DNA of 64,000 bases from Apoda limacodes (Eukaryota; Arthropoda; Insecta; Lepidoptera; Limacodidae). Both the position numbers and the translations under genes were made by a program. Within the stretch, counting starts at the first letter, position 1; each line of letters begins with the position of its first letter. Below are positions 56,784-64,000 of the stretch, in pieces. The stretch lies in assembly GCA_946406115.1 (NCBI GenBank), contig OX291562.1:2510001-2574000 (forward strand), read 5' to 3'. The notes beneath the pieces are model-generated. The model saw nothing but the letters and a program-made list of their open reading frames with translations. It made no database searches and was not told the DNA's origin.

Positions 56784-56843
<60 letters not shown>

Positions 56844-56938
56844 CGATTTTTTAGTTTTACTTACGTGTCGTTCCGTTTCGATTGAGCGCAGTTTGTCGTG
56901 CGCTCGTTTGTTCGTTTAATTAATTAATTGAACAGTAA

Positions 56939-57259
<321 letters not shown>

Positions 57260-57308
57260 GTTAGGTGTCAATACCTACCAATTCTCTGAATTGAATTATA
57301 ATGTAAAA

Positions 57309-57324
57309 GGCCCTTTTCAGGGCC
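57309..57324 (+). terminator. H4 stem-loop, unit 5
   Basis: GGCCCT-TTTC-AGGGCC. Confidence 0.97.
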
Positions 57325-58594
57325 GCACATTGTTCATTGTATTCACCTGTTTAAGTGATACAGTTTCTTCAATTTATGTTCGTTTTTTTTTTTTTTTTTT
57401 TGGTTTGATAGATAAAAGTCGGTTAGTAAGTAAGTAAGTAAGTAAGTAAGTAAACAAACAAACAAACAAACAGATAACCTAAAAATTAAATAAGTACCTG
57501 AGATATAATATATTGCATACACATTGATCAACTACATAGTAGTTAGGTACCTATCTTTATGGTAAGGTTTGCGAAGGTCTCAGTAGATAGTTGTGCAATT
57601 TAAATTTTGCCGAACCGAAAAACAGATAGTACCTACCTACCTACCTACATACATACATACATACATACATACATACATACACATAAATAGGTACCTACTT
57701 TACAATTTTGCCGCTCCCAACTTATGAGAATAACATAAGTAAAAAGGTAGTGAGTAACTACCTATTTACCTACCACACGCACATAAAAGATGCCCATACA
57801 CCTATGATACATAGGTCTAATTAATTTTTAACACCTTTTTTTTTTTTTTTTTTGTTGTTTTTTTTTTTTATTATTTTATTTTATTTTAAGAAGCTGTAAG
57901 TGTTTGCTTGCAGTGCGACTTGCAAGTTTCTTTTGTTACATTCGTTCGTTCTATTTTGTCGTCATGTGGAAACGTGGTTATTATACGAGTAATATTTGTA
58001 TCTATCATGTGATTTTTGTTTATATTATATAGTAGTCAATATAGTGTCATTTAAAATGATCGAAAAGGGTACAATAACGAAACTCTAATAATGCATCTGA
58101 TGGATTCCCCTATAGGTTAGGTTGCCACTCGCGACGCACTCATGTTTTACCACCTTTCCGGTGTACATCGACAACACGGCGATACGGACGCGTTGTACGT
58201 GTGAACTGCTTTCTCGTTGGACCGTCGAAACTTTAACTATTAACGAATCGTACGTAAACTATTTAATTTTTAGATATTGATGAGATATTACTAATTTTTA
58301 TCTTGACATTAGGTGAGCGTAGAATGCGACCGTCAAAACAAACCGTTCTCTACGTCGACACGCATCCGTTTGTCTAATAATTATATATTCATAATAAAGT
58401 CTAATTCATATATATAACATATCTACATTTATATACCTATTATGTTATTCGATATATGTATAATAATTTTTATAATAGATACGAGTAAGTGAAAACTTTC
58501 AACGGTTCGCAACAGAAAACGTATCTCGAGAACGGATCTCTCTTTACAGTATTGCTAAAGAAGGCGAAAAATCAAAAGTTTTTGGCGCCATCTA
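57325..58594 (+). promoter_or_regulatory. H4-H1 spacer and orphaned H1 upstream region, unit 5
   Basis: As in unit 1 up to TGGCGCCATCTA (58583-58594), where E7 begins. The (CTAC)n tract is shorter here than elsewhere. No gene is seen. Confidence 0.8.
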
Positions 58595-60918
58595 ACATTA
58601 TGTCCGACGACACGCCCACACTCATACTCGGCGATTTTAACGCCAAACACCGACAATGGGGTTCAAAAATTTCATCCAAAGACGGTAGAGATTTAAAAAA
58701 TGATGCCGAGGCGCACAATTACGTCGTAATTGGTCCCGGCTCCCCCACTCATTATCCATCTCAGGACTTATTTCAACCGGACGTACTAGACATAGCACTA
58801 GCTCGTAATATTAGTTGGCCCATCTCATTAGAAACCCTCCATGACATTGACTCGCAACACCTCCCCATCTTACTGGTCCTCGGAGTTTCTATTAGGGACA
58901 AACCTTTGCCACCAATGAAAAACATTACGGACTGGACTAAATACCAAAAACTACTAAGCTCATTTAAACTCCCCCCCGGTGGCCTGTCCACTCCACAGGA
59001 AGTGGAAACAGCCACCCAGGCGCTTACCGCGGCTATCTCTTCCGCACTTGCTCAGTGCACCACAGCTGCCAAGACAGCCTCGGGGAAAAGTTTATTACCG
59101 GTACATCTCCGTAATAAACTTAGCCAAAAACGAGAACTTCGCAAACTGTGGTGCCGAACTCGTTGCCCGTCAATTAAAAAAGAGCTAAATAAATTAGGTA
59201 GTGACCTATCGCACCAAATTTCGCTTTATCGGAAATGGTCTTGGGACAATACAATTTCAAAGGCCAGCGACAATGATACCGCCCTTTATCGTTTAGCTCG
59301 CTGTATGACCAACACCCCTGCACCCATACACCCCCTCGTAGACACGCTAGGTAACCGTTTGTACTCAGCTGAGGAACGCGCGGGCCTACTGGCGGACCAC
59401 TTCGAGGACCAATTTAGGCCCAATCCCATTGTCGACCACGCCCATACATCATTGGTTGAGGAGCGCATACAACAGCTCCTCTCTAACCCCACTGACCCAC
59501 TTAGAGGTGACGATTTTATCTCCCCTAAGGAGGTTAAAAAATTTATATCTTTTTTAAACAAAAAGAAATCTCCCGGCCCTGACGGCATTCCTAACACGGC
59601 CCTTTTGATGCTACCCAGAAAAGGTCTTGTGGCCTTAGCCCGTATTTTTAATGGGATCCTCCGCACAGGTTTCTTTCCCACGACCTGGAAGACAGGCAAA
59701 ATTATTGTCATACCGAAGCCTGGTAAGAGCCGCCAGAAACCAGAGCATTATCGGCCGATCACGTTACTTTCTAACATAGCCAAACTGTTCGAACGACTTT
59801 TATTGAAAAGGGTATCACCCTTTATCAATCTTAGGCCAGAACAGTTTGGCTTTAGAAGTAATCATAGCACCACTCTTCAGCTTACTCGTGTTTTACACCA
59901 TATGGCCTTTGAGATGAACAAAGGCAGGTACACGGTCGGGGTCTTTCTCGACATCGAGAAGGCCTTTGATCGTGTTTGGCACGCCGGCCTTTTGTTTAAG
60001 CTTTCTGAGACCGATTTACCCCCTATGTACGGGCGGATAATAGCCTCTTTTCTGGAGGGGCGGAGTTTCTTTGTTTCGGTTGACAATAAAAACTCCCCTA
60101 CCAAGACCATTTCAGCGGGGGTCCCTCAAGGTAGCTGCCTTTCCCCACTGTTGTATGCGATTTTCACTAATGACATTCCCACGCTTAGCGATAGCGGTCT
60201 ATCGCCAGGCATACAGGACGTCACCTTAGCATTGTATGCCGACGACAGCGCGTACATGAGCTCGTCCCGTAAGTCCCACTTAGCTGCCGCTAAAATGCAG
60301 CGATTATTGGACATTCTCCCGTGCTGGCTTGACAAGTGGAGGATAGCAGTAAACGCCTCAAAAACGGCAGCCATCTTAACCGGCCAACAGAGGCTATTAC
60401 CTAAAGCGCTTGTATTCCGCGGGCAGGTAATTGAGTGGCAGAGCAGCGTAAAATACCTTGGCTGCTTTATCGACCGCAGACTGCGCATGTCCAAAATGGT
60501 TGAACATGCAGCGGCCAGGGCGGTTGGCGCCAGGGCGGCCCTACGGCCATTATTTTCGTCTGACCTGCCACTTAAAACCAAAATCCGGCTATACAAACTC
60601 TACGTTAGGTCCCATTTAACGTACGCCGCGCCGGCTTGGTACGCCTTGCTATCCGCCACTAAAAAGAAAAAGATTCAAGTAGTACAAAACAAATCGCTGA
60701 GGATATTAACGGGTGCTCCGCGCTACGTTCGCAATGACACAATTGCAAGGGACACAAAGGCAGAGCCAATAGGTGAGTTTATCGCCAGACTGGCCGCCCG
60801 GTTGTTTGACGCGGCGGACAATAGCACCCACCTCCACCTAAGGGGCATAGCGCCTTTGCACGCCCGTCCACCCGAAGGCCGACCTCTCCCTAGGGAGTTA
60901 ATTCCCCCGAAAAACTAA
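58595..60918 (+). pseudogene. E7 ORF2, 5'-truncated (endonuclease remnant and reverse transcriptase)
   Basis: The frame is open from the H1 upstream sequence into the element, with a first ATG at 58600. It begins just before LILGDFNAKHRQWGS, so the N-terminal endonuclease motifs are missing, and the position matching SDHRP reads SQHLP. The reverse transcriptase is complete: KKSPGPDGI, FLDIEKAFDRVWH, AGVPQGSCLSP and LYADD (60232-60246). The C-terminus lacks the Arg-rich GYTR..PGRF ending of families A and B. Confidence 0.92.
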
Positions 60919-60936
60919 GCCTTTTGCTTAGTTTTT
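60910..60936 (+). other. Hairpin over the E7 ORF2 stop codon
   Basis: AAAAACTAAGC pairs with GCTTAGTTTTT across a CTTTT loop, an 11-bp perfect stem containing the TAA stop. T-rich sequence follows to about 61100. Confidence 0.7.
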
Positions 60937-61091
60937 CATTTTTAAATTGCCAAAAAATTGTTTTATTGTTTTAATTTTTTCAAATTCTTTCCAACTTTTT
61001 CGTAATTTCTTCATTTTTGTTTTATTTTATATTGGTTTTGTTTATTCCTTTGTTTTTATTTTTAATTTGGTTTTTGTTTATTCCTTTCTTC

Positions 61092-61255
61092 GCCACTTTT
61101 TAAGTGGCCATTATGTTGTCAGGGGGCCTGAAAAGTAGGCCCTCTCTAAAAAAGCACCGTGGGTGCATTCACCCACGAGACTCGCCCGGGTCATGGGGTA
61201 AAACATAGTTCTTACCCCGACACCCGTACCTCTTTTTACCCGACAGGGGTAAAAG
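61092..61255 (+). other. Hairpin-rich 3' UTR end of E7
   Basis: Five hairpins follow one another: GCCACTT/AAGTGGC (61092-61108), GGGGGCCT/AGGCCCTC (61122-61144), CGTGGGTG/CACCCACG (61158-61177), GGGGTAA/TTACCCC (61195-61218) and a TTTTTACCC/GGGTAAAA stem (61233-61255). This fits a structured 3' end recognised by the reverse transcriptase, as in stringent-type LINEs, instead of a poly(A). Confidence 0.65.
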
Positions 61256-61294
61256 AAGATGTCCACGTAACGCCATCTATGGCGCCATCTATAC

Positions 61295-61640
61295 ATATAT
61301 GATACATACAGCTTGATCGTTCGTTTGGAGTATCTTGTTTCTTTCGCTTCGTTTCTTTCTGAATTGCTCCTATGAATAAATCACTCTGCGTGAAAAACCT
61401 TTTGTTTGTGGACGGTGTGCGTACGTGCGTTTCGTGTGTTGCGGGTGCTCGTTCGAGCCGAAGCGTCATCGTCATCGCTCATCGTGTGCGAGCAAGAAGG
61501 CAACAGACTGCTGTCTCCTTCACTCTCGATAGGCAATTTGGAATAGGAGTAAGTGTTTTTTCTTATTTGCTCTGGTTCCGGCCGCCTCTGTGCGTGCCCG
61601 TCGAGGGATGTCGTTGTAGTCAGCGTCTTCAACCCTACAG
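61295..61640 (+). other. E8 5' UTR with two histone-downstream-like motifs
   Basis: GTTTCTTTCG (61337-61346) and GTTTCTTTC (61351-61359) repeat the motif that follows the H1, H2A and H3 stem-loops. No stem-loop with a TTTC loop was found here. Confidence 0.6.
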
Positions 61641-63782
61641 ATGCCACCCCCTCCGTTCCGCCATCCCCCCAACAGGGGTCGGGGAGTAAGGAAGCGACAG
61701 GTATGGTCGCGTTCTCAGCCACCGGCAGTAGTGGCCCGTAACCTTTTTACGGGACAGGTTACTGCCGCCGACGGCACTTTCGCCGCAGCCTTCCCACCGT
61801 CGCGCCCTCCGTCGGCTGCGTCTATGGTCTCAGCCCGCTCGGGCACCACGAGCTACGCCACTTCGGAGACAGGTGACGAGTATGAGTATTTTCAAGATGA
61901 GGAACTCCCCGCCATACTGTCTCCCATCCAGGCCTCTCCTCCATCGGACGGCGTCACGCCGCGTAAGTTAACAGCCGGCCCTGCGGCTAGTTCAGATATA
62001 GTTATACACGCCCCACCGGCGTCGGCACCCAGCGACGCCTCATTGATGTCACCATCGACGCCATGCAATCCGCCGCCGCGTACCCACCCGCCGTCGATCG
62101 CCATTAAAACAACAAGCGACCCACGTAGGACAACGGGTCGTGAGGTACGTCCTTTCTCGCTAAGCCCACTTAAAGACCCAGCTGAACAAGCCCGCGCAGC
62201 AGCAAGGGAAACTACGACCTACGTATCCGCCGCAACACTGACCCCGCCGCAAGTAGCAGCGACCGATGTTGTCGTACAAATGGATACGGATACGATCTCA
62301 CCGCAAACTACCGGCCAGTCCTACGCGCAAGTGTCGGCCATCCCGGCCCCGCCTACACCTAACCAGCCACAAAAGCCTACGGAAAACAAAGCCAGGTACC
62401 CACCGATCATAGTTGAAAATCTGCCACAATGGTCGGTGCATCTAAAGAAGCTGCGTTCCCTCCTGAAACACGCTCCGCACGCGCGCCCTTTTGGCAAAGG
62501 CGTGCGTTTCCTGCCGCAATCGCCGGAAGAATATAGGGTGGTGGCGGCCTATATTGACGAGGTCTCGAAAGCGGACAATACCGTGTCCTGGTATTGCTAC
62601 AGCCTGGACAACGAGAGACCTCAAAAACTGGCGATAAAAGGACTCCCTCTCGACGCGCCGTTGGATGAAATAGCCAATGAAATGGACGCATTGGGCTTCC
62701 CCCTATCGCATATTCGACAGATCCCGGGGGCAAGAGGTCGCCCCTACTGTATTTACTTTGGACAGCTACAGAACAGACACGAACACAGTGAGCTCCAAAA
62801 TGTCTACAAAATTACGGAGCTTCTAAACATGTCCGGCGTGAATATCACTGCGTGGAAGGCAAAGCCCGGGCCGGCGCAGTGTCATCGTTGCCAAGCGTTC
62901 GGCCACTCATCGGCCAACTGCCATCGTCCAATCCGCTGCGTACGCTGCGGAGAGGGCCACACAACCGCGGATTGCAAGCGCGACAGAGGAGCGACCCCAA
63001 CGTGCGCTAACTGCAAACGAGAGCACGCGGCTAACGACAGGTCATGTCCGTTATACAGGAGGGAAGCGCGTAAGATGGGGGTGAAAAGTGCCCCCCCCGC
63101 CCCGAAGCCACCGCCGCCCCGAAGAGAGTCCCCGGTACCCTTACCGGTAATGGAGGCTCAAGAATATGACCTCACGCAGGGACCAACACTAATGCCCCCT
63201 GCCAATCTGCCGTCAGACAGGACGCAGCCCTTAAGTAAAGGTAGAAAGAGAGGTCGCAGAGGAAAGGGCAGGAAGCAGAAAGAAAGCGCAGGTGAGCTTA
63301 ACTCGGTCGTAGCACAGACGGCACCACCGTCGTCGTCGTCGTCGTCGCTCGTCGCCCCGCTCGCCGCCGTCGCCCCGCTCGCCCCGCTCCCCCCACCCGC
63401 CGCTGTCGCCCCGCCCACCGTTGTGGCCGCCCCCCGCGCCCAATCTCAAGCCCCGCTTCCTACTCTTTTTAAACCCCCCCAACCCCCCATCCCCGCACGA
63501 CCGCTTGTACCGCCCACCGCATCACACCGTAAGGTAAATTTTTATAATCTAATAAATTCCACAAATCTTGCCGCCACCCCCGCGCCACCCCCCAGGGGTC
63601 GTGCACCTCCCGTCAGGGGTGCTATTTGCCCGCCGTTGTCGATCAACATAGCCAGAGCATCCATCGCTGCGCTTAATGCAGCTATTGAGGCCATCGCGGC
63701 CGGGCAAAACCCGCTGCCCGCTCTACTGCACGGCCTGCAGCAACTTACTTACCTCCTGGTCCAGGAATTCTCTTCAATCTAA
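61641..63782 (+). CDS. E8 ORF1 protein (Jockey gag-like)
   Basis: 713 aa. The N-terminal 250 residues are Pro/Ser/Thr-rich, with an acidic DEYEYFQDEELP segment. A conserved domain (about 255-405) contains LAIKGLPLDAPLDEIANEM and resembles PRE_C2HC. Three zinc knuckles follow at residues 414-469 (CHRCQAFGHSSANC; CVRCGEGHTTADC; CANCKREHAANDRSC), then a basic KGRKRGRRGKGRKQK stretch, a long Pro/Ala-rich linker and a short helical C-terminus. The first ATG is chosen; a later Met near residue 62 is possible. Confidence 0.9.
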   Translation: MPPPPFRHPPNRGRGVRKRQVWSRSQPPAVVARNLFTGQVTAADGTFAAAFPPSRPPSAASMVSARSGTTSYATSETGDEYEYFQDEELPAILSPIQASPPSDGVTPRKLTAGPAASSDIVIHAPPASAPSDASLMSPSTPCNPPPRTHPPSIAIKTTSDPRRTTGREVRPFSLSPLKDPAEQARAAARETTTYVSAATLTPPQVAATDVVVQMDTDTISPQTTGQSYAQVSAIPAPPTPNQPQKPTENKARYPPIIVENLPQWSVHLKKLRSLLKHAPHARPFGKGVRFLPQSPEEYRVVAAYIDEVSKADNTVSWYCYSLDNERPQKLAIKGLPLDAPLDEIANEMDALGFPLSHIRQIPGARGRPYCIYFGQLQNRHEHSELQNVYKITELLNMSGVNITAWKAKPGPAQCHRCQAFGHSSANCHRPIRCVRCGEGHTTADCKRDRGATPTCANCKREHAANDRSCPLYRREARKMGVKSAPPAPKPPPPRRESPVPLPVMEAQEYDLTQGPTLMPPANLPSDRTQPLSKGRKRGRRGKGRKQKESAGELNSVVAQTAPPSSSSSSLVAPLAAVAPLAPLPPPAAVAPPTVVAAPRAQSQAPLPTLFKPPQPPIPARPLVPPTASHRKVNFYNLINSTNLAATPAPPPRGRAPPVRGAICPPLSINIARASIAALNAAIEAIAAGQNPLPALLHGLQQLTYLLVQEFSSI

Positions 63783-64000
63783 GAGTGATATACTGGAATC
63801 CGGGGGGTGTAAGAGATAAGACCGCAGACCTCAGGTTATTAGTCCAACAGCACGATATTCATATTGTGTTGTTGGGCGAAACCAAATTGCGCCCTGAGCA
63901 TTCTCTTTGTTTGCCCAATTATTTCGTCTATAGGCGGGACGAAATAAACGCCACGAATAACATCGCTTACAGGGGCACAGCAGTGCTGATTCGTAGAGAC
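63782..64000 (+). CDS. E8 ORF2, 5' part (endonuclease), cut by the window edge
   Basis: 73 codons reading RVIYWNPGGVRDK, LLGETKL and NYFVYRRDE, the first motifs of an APE-type endonuclease. It overlaps the ORF1 stop and no ATG is in frame nearby, so translation probably depends on reinitiation or coupling at the ORF1 stop; that is inference. Confidence 0.85.

Larger units (their letters stand above)
51001..56841 (+). mobile_element. E6: full-length family A LINE at the H4 start
   Basis: 5.84 kb with intact ORFs and a 58-nt poly(A), flanked by TGCGATTTT (50992-51000 and 56842-56850). Five extra T at the left junction precede CATTCCCG, possibly untemplated or from target slippage. It differs from E2 at very few residues, which marks a recent insertion. 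Confidence 0.96.
58595..61279 (+). mobile_element. E7: 5'-truncated family C LINE upstream of H1
   Basis: This 2.69-kb insertion is flanked by TGGCGCCATCTA at 58583-58594 and 61280-61291. It starts inside the endonuclease region and has no poly(A); its last bases, ACGCCATCTA, resemble the target itself. Protein motifs place it in the Jockey clade, but it is clearly different from families A and B. Confidence 0.9.
61295..64000 (+). mobile_element. E8: second element at the H1 target, probably family C, cut by the window
   Basis: After the second target copy the host sequence continues as far as TATAC, then switches to ATATATGATACATACAGC. A complete 5' UTR, a complete ORF1 and the start of ORF2 follow. 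Family membership with E7 is inferred from the shared target; the two do not overlap in coding content. Confidence 0.85.

Noticed and set aside
58489..58594. Fusion of host sequence to the E7 reading frame
   Set aside because: The upstream codons are H1 spacer sequence that happens to be open, with GTG as first codon; no designed fusion is supported.

Overview
The window is a tandem array of replication-dependent histone genes from an insect, most likely a moth or butterfly. The H2A, H3.2 and H4 proteins are insect-like. The H1 and H2B proteins look lepidopteran as I remember that family. The spacers hold (TTAGG)n-like telomeric repeats and the ACCTACCT/ATACATAC microsatellites common in Lepidoptera. 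The taxonomic call is inference; no species is claimed.

The basic repeat unit is about 7.2 kb and carries H4-H1-H2A-H2B-H3, all on the + strand. Five units can be traced: unit 1 (1-7200, uninterrupted), unit 2 (7201 to about 15718, H3 coding region lost), unit 3 (21530-37520), unit 4 (37521-50532) and unit 5 (50533 to the end, cut by the window). Every copy of each histone encodes the identical protein. Each histone gene ends in a 16-nt histone mRNA stem-loop, followed 26-38 nt later by a conserved GTTTCTT.

The array is riddled with eight non-LTR retrotransposon (LINE) insertions of the Jockey clade, named E1-E8 here, and all lie in the same orientation as the histone genes. They fall into three families by sequence and by target. 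Family A (E2, E5, E6) sits at the transcription start of H4, and the 5' side of E2 sits at the start of H3. Family B (E1, E3, E4) sits at the presumed start of H2B. Family C (E7, E8) sits in the H1 upstream region at a GGCGCCATCTA target. Target-site duplications are 9 bp (TGCGATTTT, H4), 12 bp (TTACGAACTACA, H2B) and 12 bp (TGGCGCCATCTA, H1). Independent insertions use the same nucleotide position, and two sites hold insertions in tandem, so targeting is sequence- or promoter-specific rather than random.

The elements appear adapted to the locus. Family A begins with an initiator and a perfectly spaced DPE, placed 32-37 bp downstream of the host TATA box. The 5' UTRs of families A and B carry hairpins with the TTTC loop and stem size of the histone mRNA 3' stem-loop; the stems differ between families but still pair. 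Family C lacks a poly(A) tail, has a hairpin-rich 3' UTR, and its 5' region has two copies of the GTTTCTTTC motif found downstream of the histone genes. As a result three of five H4, two of four H2B and one H1 are cut off from their promoters, one H3 is deleted, and H2A is never hit.
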